Shown here: positions 43,733 through 53,700 of the stretch, one piece after another
Numbering within the stretch: the first letter of the stretch is position 1
How the letters are laid out: every line of letters begins with the position of its first letter
Assembly (NCBI GenBank): GCA_934131175.1
Contig: CAKOZD010000001.1
Location: forward strand, 1-64,000
Reading direction: 5' to 3'
Source: an uncultured Bacilli bacterium
GTDB taxonomy: Bacteria; Bacillota_I; Bacilli_A; RF39; UBA660
Length of the DNA stretch: 64,000 nucleotides
The notes under the pieces: generated by a model
The model's input: the letters and a program-made list of their open reading frames with translations, nothing else
What the model was told of the DNA's origin: nothing
Databases searched by the model: none
Made by a program: the position numbers and the translations under genes

Positions 43733-44508
43733 CGTGGATACCCCACATACATAGTACCATTAGTAATTATTCCTCCAATACCATCACTACCATATTTTGT
43801 TTTCTTAATCATATTAATTAAATCAATACTTTGATTTTTATCAGATAAAGCAACACTTGATGCTATTATTGCAGGATCTAGAGCATGAATATTTATCCTT
43901 TTAGGACTCGATGCAAAATTAGCACCTGCTTGAATTAGTTTTTCGTAATTAGACTGACAAGCACCAGCTATTATAATTAACTTATCTTGACTCTTTTCAT
44001 ATTTTCTTGCCTCTTTAATAGCCGAAATAAAATTAGATGAATTTTCATAATTATTTAAATCATTTTCATCGTGTTTTTTTGAAAAATAAGCATCATGACC
44101 AGTAACAACAACAATATCCGGTCTATATTCTTTTATAAGATTAACAATTTTAGAGGAAACACTTTTTTCAGGCAAAGTAATTCCATTCGCCTTAATACCC
44201 ATATTTTTATAAAATTTCATACATCTATTCAAATAATCATTATCTCCATCAATATGTAATATTTTTCCAGGTATATAAAAATAATTATCTCTATCCATAT
44301 GAATTAAAGATAAATTTCTCTTTATTATAGAATCATCATCATTTAAAACATCATTAACTATAGTAAGATCATCTATATCAGCATCAGCATATAAACGTAA
44401 ATCAACGCCTTTTAAAAAAACATTTTGTTGATCTATACTAATAATTTTAAAAACGATGTCATGATTATGAGAAATACGACTTACTAAATCACCCACTTTG
44501 AATTTCAA
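43729..44508 (-). CDS. yabG: Sporulation-specific protease YabG
   Basis: A cysteine-type protease that processes spore coat proteins. 259 residues. Conserved family segments: KVGDLVSRISHNHDIVFKI at the N-terminus, DIVVVTGHDAYF (candidate catalytic His), IIIAGACQSNYEKLIQAGAN (candidate catalytic Cys), and SPKRINIHALDP. It sits between rsmA and veg, its position in B. subtilis. Strong evidence for sporulation capacity. Confidence 0.95.
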   Translation of the reverse strand: MKFKVGDLVSRISHNHDIVFKIISIDQQNVFLKGVDLRLYADADIDDLTIVNDVLNDDDSIIKRNLSLIHMDRDNYFYIPGKILHIDGDNDYLNRCMKFYKNMGIKANGITLPEKSVSSKIVNLIKEYRPDIVVVTGHDAYFSKKHDENDLNNYENSSNFISAIKEARKYEKSQDKLIIIAGACQSNYEKLIQAGANFASSPKRINIHALDPAIIASSVALSDKNQSIDLINMIKKTKYGSDGIGGIITNGTMYVGYPR

Positions 44509-44552
44509 TCAATCATCTCCCATAAATTTATATGCTAAAAAAAGAAAAATAG

Positions 44553-44583
44553 AATAAAAAAAGGATTATTTATTATATAACCC
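44553..44583 (-). terminator. rsmA terminator overlapping the stop codon
   Basis: GGGTTAT and ATAATCC pair, with the rsmA TAA inside the hairpin, followed by a T run. Confidence 0.8.
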
Positions 44584-45369
44584 ATTTGCTAAATCAATAA
44601 AAACATCTAATTGTAAATTTTCAGCTCTGACACTCAAATCATATCCATAATTATTTAAAATATTCTCAACAATATTTAAATCATAACTTTTCAAATTATT
44701 TTTAATTGTCTTTCTCTTAAATTGAAAAGAATCTCTAACAATTTTTTCAAAAAAATCTAAATCAACGACTTCTCTTCTTTCCTTTTTTTCTTTAAAGGAT
44801 ACTATTACACTATCAACTTTAGGTTCTGGTACAAACTCTTTCTTTGAAACAAAAAACTCTTTTTTGATATCATAAAAATAATTTAACAATACAGTAATTG
44901 ATCCATATTCTCTAGTTCCAGGTCCAGTTGAAAATCTATCTCCTACCTCTTTTTGTACCATCATTACAATTTTTTCAAAAGATAAATGTGATTTTACCAG
45001 TTTCATAAGTATAGGTGTTGTTATATAATAGGGTACATTACTAACAAAATATAATTTATCATAATCATATTTTTCTACGTCTGACGGAATATCAGCCTCT
45101 AAAAAATCTTGAAATAAAACATCAACATTATCAAGACCATCAAGTCTTTTAAACAACTCATCAGAAAGTTCTGTATCTATTTCATATGCAAGGACATTCT
45201 TGGCACACATTGCAAGCTCTCTAGTCATAATTGCTCCACCTGGACCAACTTCTATAACTAAATCATCAGAACTAACTCCACTTACATCTACAATTCTTTT
45301 TACTGTATTAATATTTTTCAAAAAATTTTGTCCAAATTTCTTTTTAAATTTAACATCATACTTTTCCAT
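44566..45369 (-). CDS. rsmA: 16S rRNA dimethyladenosine transferase
   Basis: Dimethylates two adenines near the 3' end of 16S rRNA. I start at the ATG at 45367-45369 (GGTGAT upstream), giving MEKYDVKFKKKFGQNFL and 267 residues, the family norm; a much longer in-frame start would extend into the sipW terminator. The SAM motif VIEVGPGGAIMTREL, the catalytic SNVPYYITTPI and the C-terminal helical domain are clear. Confidence 0.97.
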   Translation of the reverse strand: MEKYDVKFKKKFGQNFLKNINTVKRIVDVSGVSSDDLVIEVGPGGAIMTRELAMCAKNVLAYEIDTELSDELFKRLDGLDNVDVLFQDFLEADIPSDVEKYDYDKLYFVSNVPYYITTPILMKLVKSHLSFEKIVMMVQKEVGDRFSTGPGTREYGSITVLLNYFYDIKKEFFVSKKEFVPEPKVDSVIVSFKEKKERREVVDLDFFEKIVRDSFQFKRKTIKNNLKSYDLNIVENILNNYGYDLSVRAENLQLDVFIDLANGLYNK

Positions 45370-45403
45370 AAAATCACCAACCGTTCCTATTATAAAACAT
45401 ATC

Positions 45404-45443
45404 AAAAAAAAAGAAAAGAATTTATTAAGACTCTCTTCTCTTT
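45404..45443 (-). terminator. sipW terminator overlapping the gene end
   Basis: AAAGAGAAGA (last codons of sipW) pairs with TTCTTTTCTTT, followed by more T residues. Confidence 0.65.
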
Positions 45444-46033
45444 GACATAACAACAGTAATTTTAATAGCATCATATAAAATAACTATTCCTATAGGAATT
45501 AAAAAACAATATAAGAAATTAGAAGGTTTTGATAAAAATGAATGTACATAACCTATTTTTGGAATAACAAATAAAACCTTTCCATAAATCTGATCAGTTG
45601 CAACAGAAGCATAATCAGCAACTGGATTATTATCACCTTTTGTAGTATAAATCGAACTATCCTTATTAACGTTTTCTTTATTGATAATTCTATGAGTTAC
45701 TGTTAATCCTTTATAATATGTATCGCTAGATGAAAAACTTATAATATCTCCAACTTTATATTTATCATGATCAACTCTTTTTACAATAATAGCATCATTA
45801 ATATTTATTGTTGGAACCATACTTTGTGAAACAATAACATAACCATTAAATAAAGGACTTTTATAATTTGGGTTATTAGAATTAATCAAAATATCTCCAA
45901 AATAAAGACAAAAAACAAAACCAATCACAACTATAAAGCACAAAATTGCCAACAAAAACGCTCTTACAATAAAATGTGATAAGTACTTAATTTTATCAAA
46001 AGGGTTTTCTAATCTACCTTCCATCTTTATCAA
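45425..46033 (-). CDS. sipW: Signal peptidase I, SipW (ER) type
   Basis: A membrane serine protease that removes signal peptides. 202 residues with an N-terminal membrane helix (about 20-45) and a C-terminal one (about 175-195). The catalytic Ser is in VSQSMVPTI, and the second catalytic residue is His (GLTVTHRII), as in SipW and eukaryotic ER peptidases, not the Lys of ordinary bacterial enzymes. The GDNNPVADYASV motif is conserved. In B. subtilis SipW matures TasA and TapA. Here two TasA-like genes precede it, forming a matching module. Confidence 0.93.
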   Translation of the reverse strand: MIKMEGRLENPFDKIKYLSHFIVRAFLLAILCFIVVIGFVFCLYFGDILINSNNPNYKSPLFNGYVIVSQSMVPTININDAIIVKRVDHDKYKVGDIISFSSSDTYYKGLTVTHRIINKENVNKDSSIYTTKGDNNPVADYASVATDQIYGKVLFVIPKIGYVHSFLSKPSNFLYCFLIPIGIVILYDAIKITVVMSKRRES

Positions 46034-46082
46034 CTTCTCCTATCATATTTTTATTATAATACTCAAAAAATCAAAAAACTAT

Positions 46083-46121
46083 AAATAAAAATAAAAAGAA
46101 GTCAACTTTACACTTCTTTTA
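46083..46121 (-). terminator. Terminator after the second TasA-like gene
   Basis: AAAAGAAGT pairs with GACTTCTTTT right after the stop codon, followed by a T-rich run. Confidence 0.8.
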
Positions 46122-46721
46122 TTTAGCTTTTCCATTAATATCAACTTCTACAGAATAAGTACCATTTTGAACTAAACTAGTATCAGCAAGCCAAATTCTT
46201 AATCTATAATTATCAGTACCTGACTTAACTTTCTTTGTTTTAGTAAGTACCATACTATCTTTTTCACTTCCTAATACAGTTTTCTTCTTCAATCCATCAA
46301 ATTTTGTAGGACCAAATACTTTAGAATAAGTTCCATCACTTTCTTTTTCTAAATAAACTCTTATATCACTATCTGGAATAGTACTTTTACTTTTATCTCT
46401 TTTTATAGAAACTTCATATTCAACATACTTAGCTTCATCTAGATTAACATCTACAGAAAAATCAAAATATGAACCTTCTGTATTATCTTTTATTCCTATT
46501 AAATCAGAAGTTGGAATAGCATTCGATATACTTAGACCATCTATATTATCAGAATAGTTAAGTAAAATATTTCCTCCTTCTTTTTTCTCAACAACAACTT
46601 CTTGCTTCTTATTACTAACAAGAGCTATACCAACAGCAAGAACTATTATAAATATAGAACACACACATATAAAAACTATCCAAAAATTCTTTGATAATTT
46701 TTCTTTTTTTGAACTAGCCAT
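46119..46721 (-). CDS. TasA-like exported protein B
   Basis: 200 residues. An N-terminal membrane or signal segment (about 12-35, FWIVFICVCSIFIIVLAVGI) is followed by a beta-rich extracellular part. The YRLRIWLADT segment (about residue 172) and the pattern of paired strands resemble TasA/CalY-type proteins. Unlike classic TasA, the hydrophobic segment is followed by SNKKQ, not an obvious cleavage site. Adjacent to sipW and to a paralogue, it is probably a surface or matrix fibre component or its anchor. Confidence 0.62.
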   Translation of the reverse strand: MASSKKEKLSKNFWIVFICVCSIFIIVLAVGIALVSNKKQEVVVEKKEGGNILLNYSDNIDGLSISNAIPTSDLIGIKDNTEGSYFDFSVDVNLDEAKYVEYEVSIKRDKSKSTIPDSDIRVYLEKESDGTYSKVFGPTKFDGLKKKTVLGSEKDSMVLTKTKKVKSGTDNYRLRIWLADTSLVQNGTYSVEVDINGKAK

Positions 46722-46729
46722 ATTTCCTC

Positions 46730-47317
46730 CTAAATACTCCTTACATATATATCAAAAGATATACACTTATTATCATTACCTAATGAATACAAATCAGATA
46801 CCCAAGCTCTTAATTTAAACTTCATACTACTATTAGACTTAATAATACCAGAATATAGAAGTTTAGAATCAGGTAAATCATCTATAACAGCTAAAGATGA
46901 ATATGTAGGTAACTTATTATTAGTAAATCCATTCAAAGCATTATCATTAGAATCAGTTAAATATAAATTTACAAATTCATTTCCAATTTCATTCTTCCCA
47001 GAACATTTAGAATTTTTCTTTAAGTATATTTGATAATTTATATCAGTAGAATATTCATTTTTATAAGTAAACTCTTTTAATACTTGCTTTGCATCATCAG
47101 CGTCTCCTCTATATACTTTACCCAAAGCATCAGAAACAGGAAAACTACTATTTAAATAAACATTATTTGTCTCAACATAATTTTCTTCTAAAACATATGC
47201 TCTCTTTAAATTATTTCTATTACTAGTATAAAAATATCCAAGTAACATAAAAAAGACAAATAAGAATACAATTACAATAAGTGCCAGCATAACTTGTTTT
47301 TTATCTTTAACATTCAT
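46730..47317 (-). CDS. TasA-like exported protein A
   Basis: About 195 residues. The N-terminal hydrophobic helix (VMLALIVIVFLFVFFMLLGY) is followed by an extracellular domain with FKLRAWVSDLYSLG near the end, the same layout as the K/RLR-x-W segment in the neighbouring paralogue. Cysteines at CSGK and CIS could pair. The start is uncertain (ATG at 47315-47317 chosen; an in-frame GTG lies six bases upstream). It heads the sipW module, 42 bp after tatD. Confidence 0.6.
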   Translation of the reverse strand: MNVKDKKQVMLALIVIVFLFVFFMLLGYFYTSNRNNLKRAYVLEENYVETNNVYLNSSFPVSDALGKVYRGDADDAKQVLKEFTYKNEYSTDINYQIYLKKNSKCSGKNEIGNEFVNLYLTDSNDNALNGFTNNKLPTYSSLAVIDDLPDSKLLYSGIIKSNSSMKFKLRAWVSDLYSLGNDNKCISFDIYVRSI

Positions 47318-47358
47318 ATCCACACCAACCTATTATTTCCTAAAGAATATCACAAAAA

Positions 47359-48117
47359 CTATTTCAAGTCAAATAAGTCATACGTACTAGAAAGTGTATT
47401 CTCAGATACATTTTCAATAGATAAATTAAGAATTTCTGCTACTTTTTCTGCTATTAATGGTATATATTTGGAACTATTCTTTTGTCCTCTATAAGGATCA
47501 GGAGTTAAATAAGGACTATCTGTTTCTAATAAAATATTTTTAATACCAATAGCATCAACTACTTTATACAAATTACTATTTTTAAATGTAACAACTCCAC
47601 CTATTCCAATTTTATATCCCATTGATATATATACTTTAGCAGTTTCTACACTTCCACTAAAACAATGAATATCTCCAATTACATTAGGAAACTCTTTCAA
47701 TATATTAATTGTATATTGAGTAGCATCTCTACTATGAATAACAACAGGTAAATTTAATTTTTCAGCAAGAGACATTTGCTTTCTAAATAAATCTTGTTGC
47801 TCTAACATATCTTCTTTTCCATAATGATAATCAAGACCAATCTCACCTATACCTACAACTTTATTAGTATTAATTAATTGAGTTTCTAATAATTCTATAT
47901 CTTTATCTGTTATAGTAGATACTTCACTAGGATGATATCCTAAAGTTAAATAAACATTCTCATACTTTTTTGATAATTCAATCGATTCTAAAATACTTTC
48001 TTTAGTACATCCAGAAATAATCATTTTTTCTATTCCAGCTTTTTTATTTTCTTCTACAATTAAATCAATATCATCATAATCTTCACAAGATAAATGACAA
48101 TGTGTATCAATAAACAT
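47359..48117 (-). CDS. tatD: TatD-family metal-dependent deoxyribonuclease
   Basis: 252 residues from the ATG at 48115-48117 (GGAGGG upstream). Metal ligands: DTHCHL at the N-terminus, GEIGLDYH, VIHSRDA, DIHCFSGS and ETDSPYLTPDPYRGQ. It follows metG, as yabD follows metS in B. subtilis. Thought to act in DNA processing or repair. Confidence 0.95.
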   Translation of the reverse strand: MFIDTHCHLSCEDYDDIDLIVEENKKAGIEKMIISGCTKESILESIELSKKYENVYLTLGYHPSEVSTITDKDIELLETQLINTNKVVGIGEIGLDYHYGKEDMLEQQDLFRKQMSLAEKLNLPVVIHSRDATQYTINILKEFPNVIGDIHCFSGSVETAKVYISMGYKIGIGGVVTFKNSNLYKVVDAIGIKNILLETDSPYLTPDPYRGQKNSSKYIPLIAEKVAEILNLSIENVSENTLSSTYDLFDLK

Positions 48118-48143
48118 ATTATCCCTCCAAAACAATTATACAC

Positions 48144-48184
48144 TAAAAAGAAAAATCCTATAATGTTAACTTACATTATAGGAT
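48144..48184 (-). terminator. metG terminator
   Basis: ATCCTATAATGT and ACATTATAGGAT form a perfect 12 bp stem around a six-base loop, followed by TTTTCTTTTT. Confidence 0.92.
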
Positions 48185-48188
48185 AATT

Positions 48189-49709
48189 TTACTTTGTAGT
48201 ATCAATTCTCATAAATAATGGAGATGGTTGACCTAAAGAATAATTATTATCATCTAAATAACTAAAATCTTTTTTATCATTTGATAATTGGTTAAGTATT
48301 TTATCACTAGTGTCAGTTAAGAATGGTGCTAGGAAAACTGCACATACTCTAATAGCTTCTAATAAATTATATAAAACAGTTTCAAGTCTATCTTTTAAAG
48401 CCTCATCCTTAGCAAGAACCCATGGAGTAGTTTCATCTATATACTTATTACTTAATCTTAATAAATTAAATATTTCAGTAATAGCATCACAAATTTGTAA
48501 TTTATCCATCTTTTCAGTTACTTTACTATCTAAATTATTAATATTCATAATAAAGTCTGCATCAATATCATCATATACTTTCTTATTAGTAACTTTTCCA
48601 TCAAAATATTTATTTGCCATAGAAATAGTTCTTTGAACTAAATTTCCTAAAATATTAGCAAGATCACCATTTATTCTTTCAATTAATAAATCTTTTGAGA
48701 AAACACCATCACTTGCAAATGGAATTTCATGTAAGAAATAATATCTAACAGCATCTACACCAAATTCATTAACTAAATAATCTGCATATAAAACATTTCC
48801 TTTTGATTTACTCATCTTTCCATCACTCATTATAACCCAAGGATGTCCAAATACTTGTTTAGGTAATGGTAAATCTAAACTCATCAAGAAACATGGCCAA
48901 TAAATAGTATGGAATCTAATAATATCTTTACCAATTACATGAATGTCAGCTGGCCAATATTTCTTAAACATGTCAGTTTGACTATCTATATCATATCCGA
49001 TATTAGTAATATAATTTGTCAATGCATCAAGCCAAACATAAACTACATGCTTAGGATCAAAATCCACTGGTATTCCCCAACTAAATGATGTACGTGAAAC
49101 ACATAAATCTTGTAATCCAGGTTTAATAAAATTATTAATCATTTCATTTTTTCTTGCGGCAGGTTGAATAAACTCAGGATGTTCTTCAATGTATTTTTCA
49201 AGTCTATCTTGATATTTACTTAATTTAAAGAAGTATGCTTCCTCACATTTTTCTTCAACATCACGTCCACAATCAGGACATTTATCATCTACTAATTGAC
49301 TTTCTGTCCAAAAAGATTCACAAGGAGTACAGTATAATCCTTTATATTCTCCTTTGTAAATATCCCCTTTATCATACATATATTTAAAAATATGTTGTAC
49401 TACTTTTTCATGATTTTCATCTGTAGTTCTAACAAATTTATCATAACTTGTGTTCATAATATCCCAAATATTTTTAATTTCACTTGAAACATTATCAACA
49501 AATTCCTTAGGACTTATACCAGCTTCTTTTGCTTTAATCTCTATTTTCTCACCATGTTCATCAGTACCAGTTTGAAAATAAACATCATATCCTTTTAATC
49601 TTTTAAATCTAGCAATTGCATCAGAAAGAACTATCTCATAAGTATTACCAATATGAGGCTTTCCTGAAGTATATGCAATAGCTGTTGAAATATAAAATTT
49701 TTCTTTCAT
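48189..49709 (-). CDS. metG: Methionyl-tRNA synthetase
   Basis: Class I synthetase, 506 residues. HIGH-type motif GKPHIGNTY (about residue 17), zinc cluster CTPCESFW...CPDCG (about 126-147), and KMSKSKGNV (about 297). The C-terminal tRNA-binding EMAP-like domain is absent, so this is the short form. A T-box leader with an AUG specifier precedes it. Confidence 0.98.
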   Translation of the reverse strand: MKEKFYISTAIAYTSGKPHIGNTYEIVLSDAIARFKRLKGYDVYFQTGTDEHGEKIEIKAKEAGISPKEFVDNVSSEIKNIWDIMNTSYDKFVRTTDENHEKVVQHIFKYMYDKGDIYKGEYKGLYCTPCESFWTESQLVDDKCPDCGRDVEEKCEEAYFFKLSKYQDRLEKYIEEHPEFIQPAARKNEMINNFIKPGLQDLCVSRTSFSWGIPVDFDPKHVVYVWLDALTNYITNIGYDIDSQTDMFKKYWPADIHVIGKDIIRFHTIYWPCFLMSLDLPLPKQVFGHPWVIMSDGKMSKSKGNVLYADYLVNEFGVDAVRYYFLHEIPFASDGVFSKDLLIERINGDLANILGNLVQRTISMANKYFDGKVTNKKVYDDIDADFIMNINNLDSKVTEKMDKLQICDAITEIFNLLRLSNKYIDETTPWVLAKDEALKDRLETVLYNLLEAIRVCAVFLAPFLTDTSDKILNQLSNDKKDFSYLDDNNYSLGQPSPLFMRIDTTK

Positions 49710-49726
49710 AATTATCCCTCCAAAAA

Positions 49727-49950
49727 AAAATTACTATAAACATAAGGACGAACAATATCGCGGTACCACCTTATTTTATAATAATTAATATTATACACTT
49801 ATATAGTTAACGCCTATCTACGTCTATACCTACATATCGATATAGAAGTTCAGAAGCCATACTTTTATAAAAAAATTATACTCATTTTCACCAACAGAGT
49901 TCTCTAAAATAATTTTTCTTATAAAGCTCTTCATCAAAACATTTAAAATA
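49727..49950 (-). promoter_or_regulatory. T-box riboswitch of metG
   Basis: The T-box core AAGGTGGTACCGCGA (49758-49772) pairs with TCGTCCTT (49744-49751) as antiterminator. A longer alternative helix (ATTATTATAAAATAAGG with CCTTATGTTTATAGTAAT), followed by nine T residues, forms the terminator. In stem I, AGAGAACTCTGTTGGTGAAAA matches the usual distal region, and AUG (49858-49860) lies where the specifier codon is expected. It therefore senses uncharged tRNA-Met. Confidence 0.92.
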
Positions 49951-49957
49951 TGAGAAT

Positions 49958-49986
49958 AATATAACATAAATATATTAAATTAACAA
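49958..49986 (-). promoter_or_regulatory. metG T-box promoter
   Basis: Minus-strand TTGTTA (49981-49986) and TATATT (49958-49963), spacer 17 bp, directly after the preceding gene's stop codon. Confidence 0.7.
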
Positions 49987-49987
49987 G

Positions 49988-50656
49988 TTAATCATCTAAA
50001 TTATCATTTAATAATCTAGAATTATTTAAAGTAAATAAATATCTTTCAGCTTGCTCCTTAGCACTATTCATCAAAGTTGTATCTTTCACTAATATCTTAA
50101 TATCAACATTTTCAAGTAACTGATTTTTATATGTACTCTTAATCCACTTAGAAATATCAGTAGTAATTTTAGCCTTTTTAACATCATCAGCATCGTCCAT
50201 GAATATGCAATTTATCTTTTTTAAAATATATTTATCAAGTCCCATAGCTAACTGATCTTTAATAATTTTTTTTATTTGTTTATTTATATTACTAAAATCC
50301 TTTTTATTAATTTTAATAACATCACTATTTTTAACAAATTCTGTACTTTCAACCTTACTAGATAATTCAGATACTCTAATAGTTTTTATTTCATTACAAC
50401 ATTTCATAATATATTTTCTATAATTATCAAGAATTTTCTTTAATTCATCAGTATTTAGAATTATTTTGTTTTTCTTTGCTAAATCAAGAAATTTGGCCTT
50501 AATTAAATCCATAGAATCTAATGGAGGTGTCTTTAATAATGATTTAATATCTTCATCAACTAAAACATTAGTATTATTTTTGATATTCTCTAATATTGCT
50601 TTTCTATAATTATCAATATGTTGAGTCTTTATTTTTTCAAGTTCTTCTTCACTCAT
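49988..50656 (-). CDS. Helical protein of unknown function
   Basis: 222 residues, Lys-, Asn- and Asp-rich, predominantly helical, no signal peptide or membrane helix. The middle (about 105-140) is very basic (INKKDFSNINKQIKKIIKDQ). I do not recognise a family. The ribosome binding site AGGAGG is good. It follows mfd by 67 bp, the place of spoVT and later genes in B. subtilis. Probably a lineage-specific cytoplasmic protein. Confidence 0.6.
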   Translation of the reverse strand: MSEEELEKIKTQHIDNYRKAILENIKNNTNVLVDEDIKSLLKTPPLDSMDLIKAKFLDLAKKNKIILNTDELKKILDNYRKYIMKCCNEIKTIRVSELSSKVESTEFVKNSDVIKINKKDFSNINKQIKKIIKDQLAMGLDKYILKKINCIFMDDADDVKKAKITTDISKWIKSTYKNQLLENVDIKILVKDTTLMNSAKEQAERYLFTLNNSRLLNDNLDD

Positions 50657-50723
50657 TTTTATCCTCCTAGCACAATAAATTTAACAAGTATAAAATAATT
50701 AGTCAAGAGCTTTACCAAATTTA

Positions 50724-53700
50724 TCATATAAATTTATCATATATTTTATTTAATAAATCAACTAGATAATAGATAGGATGCTTTTCAAGTTTTATAGTAT
50801 CTAAAATAATAATTAAATTGCTTCCACGACTAACAAATCTAAACATTGTTGTAATATAAAAGGCATCCATAAATATTTCTTCTGTATCAAGTTTTTCAAC
50901 AACTTCTTTAGGAAATGTTATCTCTATAGAATTTCTAGTTTCCCTAACATGTTCAATATGTAATTTATTAGCTAACTTCTCAAACCATTCATTATACATA
51001 TAAATAATAATTTCTTCTGATAATTTACCAAATCTATCCTCTAATTCATTCTTTACACTAGCAAATGATTTTTCATCTTCTATAGTATTAATTAACTTAT
51101 GAATCTCAATTTTTAAATCATCTTCTGATACATAATCATCAGAAATATGCGTCGCTACATTAATAAGTGGATTTTTATCAGCTATTTCATCTTCTATAAC
51201 AACTTCATTATTACGACGTTTAACCTCATCATTAAGCATCTTTAAATACAAGTCAACACCTACACTATCAATAAATCCTGCTTGTTCACTTCCCAATATG
51301 TCACCTGCTCCACGAATAGATAAATCACGTGTTGCAATAGAAAAACCACTGCCAAGCTCAGTAAACTCTTTTATAACATTAAGTCTCTTAATTGCAGTTT
51401 CTGTAAGGGATTTAAATGGTTGATACATTAAATATGCATAAGCAAATTTATTAGAACGACCTACCCTTCCTCTTATTTGATATAATTGACTCAATCCAAA
51501 TCTATCAGCATCCATTATAATTAATGTATTTACATTAGGTATATCAATACCTGTTTCTATTATTGTAGTACATATTAAAATATCAAACTTATAATTTACA
51601 AAATCCATTATAGTATTTTCAAGCTCATTTTTATTCATTTGACCATGAGCAATACTAATTCTAGCATCCGGAACTAAATTTCTTATTCTATTACTAAATT
51701 CATCAATAGATTGAACTCTATTATATAATATAAAAACTTGACCATTTCGTGACAATTCTTTATAAATAGCATCTTTTAATATTTGTTTATTTTCTTCAAC
51801 AACATAAGTTTGAACAGGATACCTATTTACTGGAGGGGTCTCTATTAAACTAAGACTTCTTATTCCAACTAATGACATCTGCAAAGTTCTAGGAATAGGT
51901 GTTGCTGTAAGTGTCAAAACATCAACATTAGTTTTATATTGCTTAATTTTTTCTTTATGAGCAACTCCAAATCTTTGTTCCTCATCTATTACAAGCAATC
52001 CTAAATTTTTAGGAATAATATCATCACTTAAAAGTCTGTGAGTACCAAATACCATATCAATAGTACCATCTTTAAGACCAGAAATAATTCTTTTTACTTC
52101 TTTAGGAGAAGTAAATCTATTAAGTAATCCTATATTTACTGGAAAATTTCTAAATCTAACTTTAGCATTTTCATAATGTTGATTAGAAAGAATAGTAGTA
52201 GGACATAAAAATAAAACTTGCTTTGAATCTAAAATTGCTTTAAATGCTGCTACAAAAGCAACTTCAGTCTTACCAAAACCAACATCACCACATAATAATC
52301 TATCCATTGGAGATGGTTTTTCCATATCATCTTTAATCTGCTTAATAGCTCTAGATTGATCAGCAGTAAGTTCATAAGGAAAATCATTCTCAAAATCTTT
52401 GGACATATCGCAATCAGGTGAAAAAGCAAATCCTTTTTGTGATTCTCTCTCTGCATACAATTTTATTAATTTATCAGCCATATCATTAACTCTAGTCTGA
52501 ACTCTCTTCTTAGTCTTAATCCACTCAGTACCACCTAATTTATTTACTTTAGGAGTAATTCCTTCTCTTCCAGAATATTTACTTATCAAAGATATTTTTT
52601 CAACAGGAATATAAATTTTATCAGTTCCCGCATATAAAAGCTCTAAATAATCTTTAGAAATATTATTATTTTCCAAAGTAACTATACCATTATAAACACC
52701 AATTCCATGAACATTATGAACAACATAATCTCCTACTTCTAATTTATTTATATCCTTAATAGCTGATGAATATTTAAACTTAGTATTATACTTTTTTGAT
52801 GAACTCTTAGCATTAAATAACTCATTAGCAGTTAAAAAAACTAAATTATCATACATAAATCCTTCACTAGCATCACAATCAATAAGATTAACACAATTAT
52901 TATGTATATCAGAAAAACTAGTTTCAAATAAATTCATATTCAAATGTTTAATAATATTTTTAATTTGAAATTTCTTTAAACAAATAAGAACTGTTTTAGA
53001 AGAGTTAATAGAATCATTTATAAATTTGTTAATAGCTTCTTCATTTTCATTAAAATTATTAATAGTTCTAACAGAAAAATCTTTAATATCAGAAATATAT
53101 TCACTACTTGTTAAATTATTTAATGAGAAAAAATATACAGGAAATTCATGAGTACTAGAAATTTTATTAAAATCAAGCATATAGTCTTTTTCAAAATTTG
53201 TATCTTTTTCTATTTTATATTCACTTACTTCGTCCATTATATTAATATAGCTTAACTTTAATTGCTCATAATCTTTGAAAAATACAATTGAATTATCTAA
53301 ATAATTTGAAATAGACACGACATTTCCATAGTTTGGTAAATACTTTTGTTTACCCGCTTCATCATCATTTACTTTATTTATAGTTAAAAATTCAGAAAAT
53401 GGTTTTATAAATAATTTTTCTACTGAAGAAATAGACTTTTGCGTGTCGGGATCAAAATATCTAATTGACTCTATTTCATCATCAAAAAATTCAATTCTTA
53501 AAGGATTCTCTTCATCAATAGGAAATATATCAATTACAAAACCTCTAACACCAAATTCACCTGTCTTATTAACTAAAGTATCTCTAGAATAGCCTAATGA
53601 TACAAGTTTTTCTGTAAGAATAGCAGGTTCAATAATATCACCAGTTTTTAATGAAAGAATACTATTTTCATAAACTTTTTTTTCTGGCAAAAAGCGTAAA

